From Pseudomonadota bacterium (GTDB taxonomy: Bacteria > Tectomicrobia > Entotheonellia > Entotheonellales > Entotheonellaceae), in the NCBI GenBank assembly GCA_005777235.1, contig SXND01000282.1:60314-124313 (forward strand): a DNA stretch of 64,000 nucleotides. Direction: 5' to 3'. Both the position numbers and the translations under genes were made by a program. How positions within the stretch are numbered: position 1 is the stretch's first letter; the number at the start of each line of letters is the position of its first letter. Under the pieces are notes generated by a model. The model was not told the DNA's origin, searched no databases, and saw only the letters and a program-made list of their open reading frames with translations. Below are positions 44,806 through 53,993 of the stretch, piece by piece.

Positions 44806-46479
44806 CTACGCCGACGTCTTGGGCGCGCCAGCGTCCGCACCGCTGGCCTGGGCTGCCTCACTCCGACGGTACTGCTTGCGCGTGGCAAACAAGGCGGAAA
44901 ACTCAATGACTAGCCCAACGGCGATACCCGTCAGCGCCAGATACAGCGGCGCCTTGGAAGGCTCTGGTTCCAGATACAGGGTATACCAGGAGGTCACCGT
45001 CCGCTTCCCCCCCCCCTGTTCGCCATTGGAACCATCCCAGGCCGTCAGGCTGAATGACATGAACGTCCCGACCCCAAACTGTACTTCCTTGCTGGCGTTT
45101 TTGGTGCGCAGGCTGCGTTGCATAACCACGCGGTACTGGCCGTTATCCGCCACACCCTGGGCCGACAGCCCTCCTCCCGGCTCTTTCGGCTGGAAGGTTT
45201 TGGAGCCCGTGGTCTGGATCACGGCACCTTTATCCGGGACATCGTTACGCCAGTACCACAGATCCGTGGGATGTTTGGCATCGCCCATGAGAAAATACGG
45301 GCGCGTCGCGCCTTCTCCATGGCGCGCGGGCAGTTGCAAGGCAAACGCATCGGCAAACACCTGTTGGGCGCCACTGCCGCCAGGCTTACTCTCGGTACGG
45401 TCGTCCCAGACGAATCGAAAGGCAATCTCTTTCCCATTATGCAGCGCTTGGACTTCGGCGCCAACACTCAGTGGATGAAACAGCCGCGGATCCTCGATCA
45501 CCTGCCCGACAAGGGGATAGTAATTGCGTGGCACCGTCTTCCAAGCTGGATCATCCGGCCCGGTGGGGAGCGGTCCATCCACCAATTGAGCCATGAGGAC
45601 AGATTGGACGTCTGGCTCGGCAGGCGCGGTCCACAACGACTGCACGTAGTTGACCGTGTGCCAGATATTGTCCCGCACTTCGCGGGCCATGGCCTCGGCG
45701 TCTTTCTTCTTTTGTGGATCGGTAGCGGTGCGTGCCGTCTGCATGGGATCGGGGTCCATAAACGCCGGCATTGGGGTGCCACCAATCCCTAACGAGATAT
45801 TGCGGAAAATATCGCGCCGTGCCTGCCCCCCGCGGTAGGTCCAGGGCTTCGTCAGATTGGCCGGCCAAATGCGCTCACCCCAGTCGTCCTTTAAGCCATC
45901 TAAGGCCTGCTGCCCATTGCCGCGTCCAGCCATGCCGTGGCAGGTATGACACTCGAAGGTTTTTTCAAAATGTTCTTTGCCTTTGGCAATGCTGGCCGGC
46001 GTTGGGGCGATCTCACCACTGACATCGAGTCCTGCCCCGGGCTTGTCGTCTTTGAAGACCGGCGCAAAGGTTTTGATATAGTGCACTAATTGCAGCATTT
46101 GCGGTTTCGTGAGGAAGCCGCGCCATGCCGGCATCGAGGTGCCGTGCAGACCATCATTGATACTGCGCAGGATGTCGTCGTCGGAGGCGAGTTTGTTGCC
46201 ATCGGCGGTCTCGTGGCGCGTGCGAAATTTGTACGTCCCGTTGGTGAAATCACGCGGCTTGGGGTAGACCACCTCTGCTGCCGCCCCTTTGCCATCCCCC
46301 GTGTCGTTGTGGCAATGCGTGCAGTGCTGTATGTACAGTTGTTTCCCGGCGTCGAGGTCCGCACTCGACGGCGTGGTAGCGGTCTGTGCGCCAACTGACG
46401 GCGCCAAAACTAAGCAGGACACCAGACCCAGCCAGACGGTACACGCGCCCCCCTGTTGCCACCATGACATCTGCCGCAT
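44806..46479 (-). CDS. di-haem c cytochrome with ethylbenzene-dehydrogenase-type haem domain
   Basis: 557-residue exported, membrane-anchored cytochrome. A signal peptide ends near residue 32. Two mono-haem c domains follow, CTHCH at 53-57 and CHTCH at 177-181. From about residue 290 the sequence fits the ethylbenzene dehydrogenase gamma-subunit-like (EB_dh) b-haem domain (IAFRFVWDDRTES, DAFALQLPA, WYWRNDVPDKG, YRVVMQRSLRT, VQFGVGTFMSFSLTAWDGS). One transmembrane helix lies near the C-terminus. The combination suggests a periplasmic electron carrier or dehydrogenase subunit feeding the bd-like oxidase. ATG 46479 lies in a GGGGTGGCGGGACT context; longer upstream frames overlap the previous gene and are rejected. 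Confidence 0.88.
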   Translation of the reverse strand: MRQMSWWQQGGACTVWLGLVSCLVLAPSVGAQTATTPSSADLDAGKQLYIQHCTHCHNDTGDGKGAAAEVVYPKPRDFTNGTYKFRTRHETADGNKLASDDDILRSINDGLHGTSMPAWRGFLTKPQMLQLVHYIKTFAPVFKDDKPGAGLDVSGEIAPTPASIAKGKEHFEKTFECHTCHGMAGRGNGQQALDGLKDDWGERIWPANLTKPWTYRGGQARRDIFRNISLGIGGTPMPAFMDPDPMQTARTATDPQKKKDAEAMAREVRDNIWHTVNYVQSLWTAPAEPDVQSVLMAQLVDGPLPTGPDDPAWKTVPRNYYPLVGQVIEDPRLFHPLSVGAEVQALHNGKEIAFRFVWDDRTESKPGGSGAQQVFADAFALQLPARHGEGATRPYFLMGDAKHPTDLWYWRNDVPDKGAVIQTTGSKTFQPKEPGGGLSAQGVADNGQYRVVMQRSLRTKNASKEVQFGVGTFMSFSLTAWDGSNGEQGGGKRTVTSWYTLYLEPEPSKAPLYLALTGIAVGLVIEFSALFATRKQYRRSEAAQASGADAGAPKTSA

Positions 46480-46513
46480 AGTCCCGCCACCCCTTGTTGT
46501 CACCCCGCCACCG

Positions 46514-47296
46514 CTAGTGCCCACTGTGGTCCCCTTCCTCCATGACACGCGGTTTATGCCCCGTGCGCTGATACAGGTAGAGGATGACTTGCCAGATCTC
46601 TTTTTCATCGAAAAAATTTTCCCACACGGGCATCGCCGAATCCCATGGCGCTGACGCCTCTGGCAACCCTGGGCCACCTTTGGCAATACGCCAGAAGAGG
46701 AAGGACTCCGACAATTGCGCAATGGTTCCTGCATCCTGGAAATTGGCCGGAGCGGGGTTAAAACCTTTCGCGTAATGCCCGTTGCCATCCAGGGCATCCC
46801 CATGACAGAAAAAGCAGTTCTTGTAGTAGAGCACCCGACCCTGCTCCGTGTTGTCTGCCAGATGCGCCTCGTCAGCCCGTAGCGGATTCACGACGACTTC
46901 TTTGAGATTGATGCGCTTGCCGCGAAAGTTGAGCGACGAAGGCGGGGTGGGATGCACCACCCGCAAACCGCCTGGCAGCTCTGCGGAACCGGCGGCCCAC
47001 GTCGAGAAATACCACCCAACAACGAGGGGCAGCGCAATAAACACGCAGATACGCAGTGGCTTGGCGACCGCCCCACGCGCCAGTAACAAGCGCCGGAACG
47101 GCGTAACAAACTCGGCCCAAAACGCTTCCGTTGAGGACACATACAGCAAAATAGCGGCCAGAGTCGTCACCACATACCAGCCAAAGAGCTGCCCGGGAAT
47201 CGGGGCCGAGGCCAAGGGCACGACCACCAGAAACACCACCAGGGCCACTAGCAAGATCAGCACAGCCTTCCCGTAAATCGGTATGCGACTCTTCAT
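46514..47296 (-). CDS. membrane-anchored mono-haem cytochrome c
   Basis: 260-residue protein with three N-terminal membrane helices (about residues 10-30, 38-54 and 82-98) and a C-terminal cytochrome c domain with CFFCH at 161-165 and a distal Met region (DSAMPVWENFF). The heme domain would face the periplasm. In Nitrospira- and NC10-like genomes comparable membrane cytochromes accompany bd-like oxidases; I rely on memory for that. It is 36 nt after the di-haem cytochrome gene and shares the operon promoter near 50625. The start is ATG 47296. Confidence 0.87.
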   Translation of the reverse strand: MKSRIPIYGKAVLILLVALVVFLVVVPLASAPIPGQLFGWYVVTTLAAILLYVSSTEAFWAEFVTPFRRLLLARGAVAKPLRICVFIALPLVVGWYFSTWAAGSAELPGGLRVVHPTPPSSLNFRGKRINLKEVVVNPLRADEAHLADNTEQGRVLYYKNCFFCHGDALDGNGHYAKGFNPAPANFQDAGTIAQLSESFLFWRIAKGGPGLPEASAPWDSAMPVWENFFDEKEIWQVILYLYQRTGHKPRVMEEGDHSGH

Positions 47297-47332
47297 CGTT
47301 CCCCATCCCTGTCGGGCAGCTCCAGGACGGCC

Positions 47333-48172
47333 CTACTGTCCACCTTTAAGCGACGCCAGATACCCTACAAGCGTATGCAGATCGTGCAACGAGACTTTCT
47401 GGTAAAAGCCATTGCCGTCCAGCGTAGCTTTCATCACCGCCGGCGGAAAGCCTTCGGTCACCACCGCATCGGGTTCGAGGATGGATTCACGAATAGAATG
47501 CGCGTCCTTCCGCTTCCCAATGTCCCACAAGCTCGGCCCGATTAAGCGATCGGGGCTGTCGAACTTATGACAGGTATTACACCCCCACTGTTGGACTAAG
47601 TCCGCCCCCGGGGCTCCGGCGGACAAGGCGACTGCAGGGGCGGCAACCGCCGCAGAGGGCGCCGCAGGGGCGGCACTGCCTCCCTCTCCACGCCACTTGG
47701 GAAAGCGCGTCTGGCCATTGACGGTGACTTCCCCACCCTGCGACTGCAAGAACGCCACCATCGCCACCATCTCCAGGTCACTCAACTGGCGTCCTAGCGC
47801 TGGCATGCTCGGCTGATAGCCTTCGACCACATAGAGCGTCGGCTCGTGCAAGGATTCCACCAGATATTCTGCCCCATTACTGGCTTTCCCTTTATAGCGC
47901 TCTTCCTTGACGCGTGCCTCCGCCCGTTCTCCAGCGCCCGCAATATCGGGGCAGCGTTCGCCTTTCTTGCCGATTTCATGGCACAAGGCACACGTCCCTT
48001 TGCCGTAAAAAATTTCCTGGCCCGCTTTGACAAAGTCCTCCACGGGGGCATCGGCGGCCAACACCAACTCCTGCGGCGGATCTTGACGCAGCTGCGGAAT
48101 GCTATTCCCCACCCACAGAAAGAAGGCGATGACCGCCACGTTGAATGCAAACACCTTCAGAAATGTCTTCAT
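47333..48172 (-). CDS. membrane-anchored di-haem cytochrome c
   Basis: 279-residue cytochrome with an N-terminal membrane anchor (FNVAVIAFFLWVGNSI), haem motif CALCH at 61-65, an Ala/Pro-rich linker (about 165-190) and a second haem motif CNTCH at 198-202, each followed by a Met-containing distal segment (PSMPALGRQL, PPAVMKATL). The two domains are class I cytochromes c. It begins 12 nt after the bd-like oxidase gene, so both are likely part of one complex in which electrons pass through c-type haems. Confidence 0.88.
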   Translation of the reverse strand: MKTFLKVFAFNVAVIAFFLWVGNSIPQLRQDPPQELVLAADAPVEDFVKAGQEIFYGKGTCALCHEIGKKGERCPDIAGAGERAEARVKEERYKGKASNGAEYLVESLHEPTLYVVEGYQPSMPALGRQLSDLEMVAMVAFLQSQGGEVTVNGQTRFPKWRGEGGSAAPAAPSAAVAAPAVALSAGAPGADLVQQWGCNTCHKFDSPDRLIGPSLWDIGKRKDAHSIRESILEPDAVVTEGFPPAVMKATLDGNGFYQKVSLHDLHTLVGYLASLKGGQ

Positions 48173-48184
48173 GCCTTCGCTTCC

Positions 48185-50398
48185 CTAGTCCCCAGCAGCC
48201 GGTTCGGGCGCTAATGTCGGCAGCGTGGTCGCATGCAGCACGGCCTCGTCATGCTCATGCCCCTGTGTACCGAGATGTGCCAGCCAGAAAATGAAACTTA
48301 CTAGAAGCATAAACACCAGCACGATGCCGGAGACCACCCAGCACGCAAAACCGAGCGGCGGCGTATACGCATCGGCGGCATAGTCGCGCACCGCATTAAA
48401 AACGTGCCAATGCGTCCGCAGACCCGAGCGCACATAACCCATTAACCCCATGAGCCAGGTAAAGGAGGTCGCCAGCAAAAAGAGGATATACTGGGCCCGT
48501 TCAGGAATCTGGCCCCAGCGAATGGCGCCGATGAGCGGTGCGCCGCGAAAGATCACCACATCAATCGTCGTCCCCACCAGCAACACCATGAGCACCGACG
48601 ACACCTGGACAATGGAGAAACCAATGCGCACGATGGCTTCCACAAAATAGCCGTAGGCGCCAAATGCCACCACGACGATAGCCGACATGGCAAACAGCAG
48701 CCACTGCCCCGCCACGCCGCGGTTGCAGAACGTTAACCCCAGCGCCGCCAGCACACACGCCGTTTCTATCCAGAGCACCCAGAGTTTCCCCGCCGGCTGC
48801 AACGGCCCGGTTTGTAAGGTAATGAGCAACACCAGGGCCAGGCCCGTCACGGCCACCAACGTGATGCGGGCGGCGATACTTTGCTGCCGTATCGGTAAGG
48901 GCGTGCCTTTATTGCCGCGTCGATAAATCAGAAAACTCAGGAACGTGCTCAAGATCATAATGTTCACGACAGTGTTCTTAGCCGACATGACGCCAAACAC
49001 CCCGAGCAAGGGATGGTGCGCCCCTCCCATCTTGCGCGCTTCCTCCATGCTGGCGACCAGACTGTGGGGCGTCAACCACACAAGGAAGCACACCGTGAGA
49101 ATGCTCAGGAGGATCGGGATAAAACGTCGATAACGCTCTGAGCCTGGGATGCGCTCCATGCCGAGCCAGAGGTAGTAGTTGGCGCCCAAGAATAAGGCCC
49201 CAATCAACACCGCCTGCAGAATAAACAACCAGGAAAAGATCCCGCCCATCATGGTGATGCCGAGCTGCTGGTCATAGCCGTAAATCTCACGCCCTAGCCA
49301 GTAGCCGGCAAACGGTAGGGGAATCAGGCCAATGATGGCGATGAAATTGCCAATATAGGCCATCCAGTCGTAATGAGCCCGGGCCTCAGAGCCCCGTGGT
49401 GAGGCGAGGAAGCGAAAGGCCGCATATGCCGCCACAATCGACCCACCAAAGGCGATATTGGCGATGAAGCGGTGCAGGTTCACCGGCATCCACGTAAAGT
49501 TGTTCATGGCCTCCCAGGTCGTACCACGGAACATCCCGGCATTGGCGTCAATACCCACGGGTGACATCATAAACGTCGACCACGAGTTGGCGATCATCAT
49601 TAAGATGAGGCCAAAGTAATTCAGCAGGATGCCAAAACAAATGTGCATCCACTTCTGATTCTGGAGAAAGGTGGTCGCGCTCGGGCGCAATCCATGGACC
49701 AGCAAGGCCACGCAGAGTACCCCGGTGAGCCCATACGACAAGGGGAAGGCGGTGCTAGAGGAGAGCAAAGAACTCAGGAGCAACACGGCGGGATACGCCA
49801 CCATGGTCGTGAGGATGGCTGTGGCCACCACCGCTCCGGCCCGTCGTGAGGTGCCTTTGAGCGCCTCCCAGCCGTAGTAATACAAATACATGCTAAAACT
49901 CTCGCCGAAGAACAGAAAAACGTACACCACCATCGAAGGGAAGAAAATGCGCGCCAAAAAATTGGTAAAGGTAGGATAGAGGCCAATGAGCAGGAACACC
50001 AGCACGCCACCGAAGGTCGCTGTGGTGGAAAACGCCACGCTCAGCAAACGCGTGAACTCATACGCCAGGTCGTCGTACTGTTGGCTCTTGGTGGCGGCCC
50101 CCATAATCTCGATAATCAAGATGAACAGCGGCACCCCGACCACAAAGGCGCCAAACATCAGATGCAACTGGGCGATGACCCACACCGCGACGCGACGGCC
50201 CACGACCGGAAAATCCCCGTAGACCATCTGCTCCTTGGTCGGGAGCGGCACATCAATGGCGCTGACCACGTCAGCCCACACGCCCACGGCGAGCACAGCC
50301 AGGAGGCAACCGAGTATCACGGTGCGTTGTCGGGCTACCATGGCCATGAAAGACCTACCTAGACTACCGTATTGTGGGTGGACTTGCTGTGGCAGCAT
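48185..50398 (-). CDS. cytochrome bd-like oxidase subunit I (CydA-like)
   Basis: 737-residue polytopic protein, about 15 to 17 helices, related to cytochrome bd subunit I. The CydA-like parts are QLHLMFGAFVVGVPLFILIIE with a His haem ligand, FFGESFSMYLYYYGWE with a Glu of the kind that binds b595/d haems, NSWSTFMMSPVG and MNNFTWMPVNLHRFIANIAFGG with a His. The C-terminal ~270 residues (after about 460) add several helices not found in CydA, and no CydB is encoded. Such bd-like proteins with c-type cytochrome partners are known from Nitrospira and other lineages and have not been fully characterised. The ATG at 50398 has GAAGG upstream; ATG 50347 is an alternative. A sigma70 promoter lies ~210 bp upstream. 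Confidence 0.86.
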   Translation of the reverse strand: MLPQQVHPQYGSLGRSFMAMVARQRTVILGCLLAVLAVGVWADVVSAIDVPLPTKEQMVYGDFPVVGRRVAVWVIAQLHLMFGAFVVGVPLFILIIEIMGAATKSQQYDDLAYEFTRLLSVAFSTTATFGGVLVFLLIGLYPTFTNFLARIFFPSMVVYVFLFFGESFSMYLYYYGWEALKGTSRRAGAVVATAILTTMVAYPAVLLLSSLLSSSTAFPLSYGLTGVLCVALLVHGLRPSATTFLQNQKWMHICFGILLNYFGLILMMIANSWSTFMMSPVGIDANAGMFRGTTWEAMNNFTWMPVNLHRFIANIAFGGSIVAAYAAFRFLASPRGSEARAHYDWMAYIGNFIAIIGLIPLPFAGYWLGREIYGYDQQLGITMMGGIFSWLFILQAVLIGALFLGANYYLWLGMERIPGSERYRRFIPILLSILTVCFLVWLTPHSLVASMEEARKMGGAHHPLLGVFGVMSAKNTVVNIMILSTFLSFLIYRRGNKGTPLPIRQQSIAARITLVAVTGLALVLLITLQTGPLQPAGKLWVLWIETACVLAALGLTFCNRGVAGQWLLFAMSAIVVVAFGAYGYFVEAIVRIGFSIVQVSSVLMVLLVGTTIDVVIFRGAPLIGAIRWGQIPERAQYILFLLATSFTWLMGLMGYVRSGLRTHWHVFNAVRDYAADAYTPPLGFACWVVSGIVLVFMLLVSFIFWLAHLGTQGHEHDEAVLHATTLPTLAPEPAAGD

Positions 50399-50610
50399 AG
50401 CCTTACCTTCTCCCTTCCAACCTTGGGACGCATGCCTGCCTTGGCCGGGCAGCCACTTTACTGACACCAAGGGATATGTCAAGCACATTGCGTGTTGTGT
50501 AGCACCTACTCCACCCCATGACGGCTCGACCCGAGGCGCATGGCGTGAGGCAAGGGCAAGCGAAAGGTCTGGGAAAGGCGTCTCGAAGTGCCAGGCTTTT
50601 GCTGCGGCAC

Positions 50611-50639
50611 ACTATAGCGTGTCACGCGGACGCTCGCAA
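50611..50639 (-). promoter_or_regulatory. sigma70-type promoter of the cytochrome operon
   Basis: On the minus strand TTGCGA (50639-50634) and TATAGT (50616-50611) are separated by exactly 17 bp. Transcription would start near 50604 and run 206 nt to the bd-like oxidase start at 50398. The rest of the 290-bp gap (50399-50688) shows no other feature. No Fnr-type site was recognised near it. Confidence 0.5.
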
Positions 50640-50688
50640 TGCGGAAAATACCGCCTGCTGTCGGGGCATCCTGGTGTCTGGGGACGTC

Positions 50689-52164
50689 CTACGGTCCTGC
50701 GATCGGTGGGTCAGCAGTCCGGTGGCGGAACAGGAGGTACGTCCTGGTATGCGGCAGCAGCAGCGGGGCGTATTGGGCGGCGATGCCCTCTGGGAGCACG
50801 GTGTCGTGCGTGGTCACCAGGTACGGCGCACCGATCACACTGGTCACGCTGGCTTTGAAGTGACGTTGCAAGTGGGCGATGAGGGTCCAGTGTGCCGCCA
50901 GGTGCGCCGGATAGACGGACAGCACCGCACGTGCCGGCAGGGTGACGGCTGGCTTGGCGAAATCCTGATGCAATGTGACATCGCGTCGCAGAGCGTGCCG
51001 CTCCAGCCCCATGGCACCGAGCGCGAGAACCAGGCCACAAACACACCCCGCCCGTAGACGCTGACGGTACAGGGGCTGCGCCTGCAGGCAGCGTTCTAGC
51101 CGGAGCGCTGCAGGCTGCCACCAGGCCGCCAGGGCCAGGGCGTAAAACGGCAAGGAGGGGAACACATACCAGCGCCGCTGCTTTATACTGAGGAGGAGCG
51201 GCAGACTGGCGGCGAGGGCGATCCCGAGATACGCCCATCCAAGCCGCCTCTGCCCAGAGGTGCGGCGTGTGCGGGGACGACGCAGCCGGAGCACCGTCAG
51301 GCCGCCTCCCAGCACGAGCGGCACCACGATCTCGCGGCTGAGGGCGCGCAGCACATCCCAACGCGACCCGGAGGTTTCACGCCTCCCTGCCACACTGGCC
51401 CACAGCTGCTGTTGCCCGTAGTGCTTGGCAAATTCCCACGCGGCGGGCTGCATGAGGCAGAGCAGACTCCCCACCAGCACGCAGGTGAGGAGCATGCCCC
51501 CCGTCATCCCCAGAGCCCGTCGCCTGCTGATCCCAGCGTATCCTCGCACCAGCACGGGCACGGCGAGGGGAAAGAGCGCGACAGGGCCTTTGATGCCGAG
51601 TCCGCTCAGCAGCATAAGCCCGGCGCCGATGCTACAACCCGCCCTCACCCCTGGGCGTGGATGTTGCAACCCCAGGAGGCAGAGCCACACCGCCCCGAGG
51701 CTACACACGGTCAGAGGCACTTCGAGCATATTCTGCGCCACCGCCCACGACGTCATGGGGGTGAGCACCCAGAGCATGGCGGGGAACCACGCGCCGGTCA
51801 GAGGCGTGTCCGACGGTTGCAAGCAGCGCCAGATACCCGCCAGCTCCAGAAGCAGTAGCAGCCCCATGGCACAGCCCCAGAAGGCTTCAACCGCCACGAC
51901 ATCCCCCCCCACGCGGTAGGCCCAGGCTTGCAACCAGAACCCTAGGGGCGGATGTTCATAAAAGACGGGGTAGACGGTCGCGGTATAGGCTGGGGACCAC
52001 AGACTCCCATAGCCTTCGGCCATGTTGCGGGCGATGCTGGCATAGACCACCCCGTCGAGAAACATCCCCGTGCTTAACATGCGTGGCAGTACCAGCATGC
52101 TGTACAGTACCAGCGCGCTATACCAAAGCACGCCCTGCATTGTCTTGTCCCGCGCCTCTGCCAT
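50689..52164 (-). CDS. GT-C type glycosyltransferase (ArnT/PMT-like) membrane protein
   Basis: 491-residue integral membrane protein with about ten to eleven hydrophobic helices and the GT-C pattern: an acidic residue in the first periplasmic loop (MFLDGVVYASIARNMAEGYG, with Asp), and EHPPLGFWLQAWAY, both standard in ArnT/PMT-family lipid-phosphate sugar transferases. It likely moves a sugar from a polyprenyl-phosphate carrier to lipid A, a protein or a glycan outside the membrane; the acceptor is unknown. I chose ATG 52164 (GAGG six nt upstream); ATG 52197 and 52140 are also in frame. It stands alone between the cytochrome operon promoter and the IscB element. Confidence 0.82.
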   Translation of the reverse strand: MAEARDKTMQGVLWYSALVLYSMLVLPRMLSTGMFLDGVVYASIARNMAEGYGSLWSPAYTATVYPVFYEHPPLGFWLQAWAYRVGGDVVAVEAFWGCAMGLLLLLELAGIWRCLQPSDTPLTGAWFPAMLWVLTPMTSWAVAQNMLEVPLTVCSLGAVWLCLLGLQHPRPGVRAGCSIGAGLMLLSGLGIKGPVALFPLAVPVLVRGYAGISRRRALGMTGGMLLTCVLVGSLLCLMQPAAWEFAKHYGQQQLWASVAGRRETSGSRWDVLRALSREIVVPLVLGGGLTVLRLRRPRTRRTSGQRRLGWAYLGIALAASLPLLLSIKQRRWYVFPSLPFYALALAAWWQPAALRLERCLQAQPLYRQRLRAGCVCGLVLALGAMGLERHALRRDVTLHQDFAKPAVTLPARAVLSVYPAHLAAHWTLIAHLQRHFKASVTSVIGAPYLVTTHDTVLPEGIAAQYAPLLLPHTRTYLLFRHRTADPPIAGP

Positions 52165-52460
52165 CGGATGCCTCATGCCGCACGTGGGCTTGGTCATACA
52201 ATTTTGTCACCATTTGTGTGCTTACTGTCCTCGCAAGGGCCATCAAGGTCCGGCGCTGGCGTGGAGACCATGCCGTGGCACACCGCGGGCACGAGTTTTT
52301 GCTTGCGTCGCCTCCTCACACCCCCCTACACTACAGCCTCTATATATACCTCTTCACGTGGCTGGTACTGCCGATGGGACCACCAGGACACGCGCCATTG
52401 GCCCTCTCAGGTTCTCTCGTTGCGGCGCGGATCGCAGCCCATATCTCAGTCGACCGACGT
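52165..52460. other. intergenic region upstream of the IscB element
   Basis: About 300 bp between the glycosyltransferase start (-) and the left hairpin of the IscB element. It holds TATATATACC near 52342, which could be part of a promoter, and the bases directly before the hairpin (about 52440-52460) are where an omega RNA guide would be copied from. No gene or RNA is otherwise visible. Confidence 0.4.
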
Positions 52461-52486
52461 ACTCCCCCGACTGAAGTCGGGGGACT

Positions 52487-52694
52487 CTTCGGAGTCGGTG
52501 TCGAGCAGACTCAGTACCGCAAGGTACTCCGTTCGGTTGGTCATCACACCCTGGGATGCGTGCCAGTCCCTGGCTCTGTGGTCTGTCGTTAAACGTATGT
52601 AGCGAGTACTACACTGTGCGGCAGACACGACAAGCCTTCTGAACATTGTCGAGGCAAACGTTACCCGCGCAAGCGGAGCGGATGAGGTAACTTC
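52487..52694 (+). ncRNA. presumed omega RNA (IscB guide RNA scaffold)
   Basis: The ~210 nt between the left-end hairpin and the iscB start are non-coding and rich in structure. About 52513-52528 forms AGTACC-GCAA-GGTACT; about 52548-52590 has the CTGGGATGCG and CTCTGTGGTC blocks that I recall from IscB omega RNA scaffolds; about 52665-52676 forms CCGC-GCAA-GCGG, and the RNA would end at the ATG, with GATGAGGTAACTTC just before it. Both hairpins close with GNRA loops. IscB omega RNAs are encoded directly upstream of the gene and carry the guide at the 5' end, so the guide should come from bases at or before 52460. Ends are estimated. Confidence 0.75.
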
Positions 52695-53993
52695 ATGTCC
52701 CAGGTCTTTGTCCTAGACCGTGACCGTCAACCCCTCGACCCTTGCCATCCGGCACGGGCCCGGGAGCTGTTGCGGAACGGCCGGGCGGCGGTGTTGCGGC
52801 GCTTGCCCTTTACCATCATTCTCAACGACCGGAGGCGCGCCGCGTCTGTGGTGCACGAGCACCGTGTGAAAATTGATCCTGGCAGTCGCACGACCGGTCT
52901 GGCACTGGTCGCTGGCGCTCGTCTCCTCTGGGCTGCCGAGCTGAGCCACCGCGGCCAGCGTATCACCGCGGCCTTGCGCAGTCGGCACGCCATCCGGCGT
53001 GGTCGCAGGCAACGCCAGACGCGCTACCGGCCGCCACGTTTCCTCAACCGCCGGCGGCCTGCCTCCTGGCTGCCTCCGTCGCTGCAGAGTCGTGTCTGCC
53101 ATGTCATGACGTGGGTCCAACGGCTGGCACGGTCCTGCCCGATGACGGCACTCAGTCAAGAGCTGGTGCGTTTCGATACGCAACGGATGCAGCACGCCGA
53201 GATCACTGGGGTGGCGTACCAGCAAGGTGTCCTCGCAGGGTATGAAGTCCGCGAGTATCTGTTGGAGAAGTGGCACCGCACCTGTGCCTACTGCCATAAG
53301 ACTGGCGTGCCGTTGCAAGTCGAGCACATCGTCCCCAAGGTCCGGGGTGGCTCGGATCGTGTGTCGAACTTGACGCTGGCGTGTGGGCCGTGCAACCAGA
53401 AGAAAGGTGCCCAGACCGCCTCAGAGTTTGGCTTTCCACAGGTCCAGGCGCAGGCCAGGATGCCGCTGCACGACGCCGCAGCCGTCAATGCCACGAGGTG
53501 GGCACTCTACGGCCAGCTCTGCGCCACGGGGTTGCCGGTGGAGACGGGCACGGGTGGGCGCACGAAGTACAACCGCACGCGTCTGGGCATCCCCAAGTCG
53601 CACTGGGGTGACGCGGCCTGTGTTGGGGCCAGTACGCCAGAGACGCTCCACGTTGCTGGTATCGCGCCGTTGGGCATTCGGGCGATGGGGCACGGGACAC
53701 GGCAGATGTGTCGCACCGAGGCCCACGGGTTTCCCAAGAACCACCGTGGCCGCCAGAAGCGCTACTGGGGGCTGCAGACGGGCGATCTCGTCAAAGCGAT
53801 GGTACCCACCGGCAAGTACGTCGGCACCTGGGTCAGTCGCGTCGTGGTGAGGGCCAGTGGGTGGTTTGACCTCGTCATCGACGGCAAGAAGACCAGTGTG
53901 CACCACAAGCATTGCACGCGGCTGTGGGCTGCCGATGGCTATACATACACCCTGCCTGCAGTCGCAGGCCCCGCGGTGTCCTCCCCCCGCTGA
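52695..53993 (+). CDS. iscB: IscB RNA-guided endonuclease (RuvC and HNH)
   Basis: 432-residue IscB, transposon-encoded ancestor-like relative of Cas9. Order of parts: N-terminal PLMP-type segment LDPCHPARARELLRNGRAA; RuvC-I VKIDPGSRTTGLALV with Asp61; Arg-rich bridge helix (about 97-122, RRGRRQRQTR); RuvC-II ALSQELVRFD with Glu156; HNH domain CAYCHKTGVPLQVEHIVP with His211 and CGPCNQKKG (two CxxC zinc pairs at 197/200 and 230/233); RuvC-III KSHWGDAACV with Asp306 and His303; then a C-terminal PAM/TAM-interacting domain (TGDLVKAMVPTGKYVGTWV). All expected catalytic residues are present and the frame is whole, so it can be active. Its stop codon lies inside the right-end hairpin. Confidence 0.96.
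   Translation: MSQVFVLDRDRQPLDPCHPARARELLRNGRAAVLRRLPFTIILNDRRRAASVVHEHRVKIDPGSRTTGLALVAGARLLWAAELSHRGQRITAALRSRHAIRRGRRQRQTRYRPPRFLNRRRPASWLPPSLQSRVCHVMTWVQRLARSCPMTALSQELVRFDTQRMQHAEITGVAYQQGVLAGYEVREYLLEKWHRTCAYCHKTGVPLQVEHIVPKVRGGSDRVSNLTLACGPCNQKKGAQTASEFGFPQVQAQARMPLHDAAAVNATRWALYGQLCATGLPVETGTGGRTKYNRTRLGIPKSHWGDAACVGASTPETLHVAGIAPLGIRAMGHGTRQMCRTEAHGFPKNHRGRQKRYWGLQTGDLVKAMVPTGKYVGTWVSRVVVRASGWFDLVIDGKKTSVHHKHCTRLWAADGYTYTLPAVAGPAVSSPR

Noticed and set aside
50689..50863. Plus-strand frames across 50235-51057
   Set aside because: They are antisense to the glycosyltransferase and the operon leader, lack ribosome sites, and have no recognisable domains.
52461..52486. Left-end hairpin as a rho-independent terminator
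   Set aside because: It has no T tract after the stem, and its TGAA-loop structure recurs at the right end, so a transposon end is the better reading.
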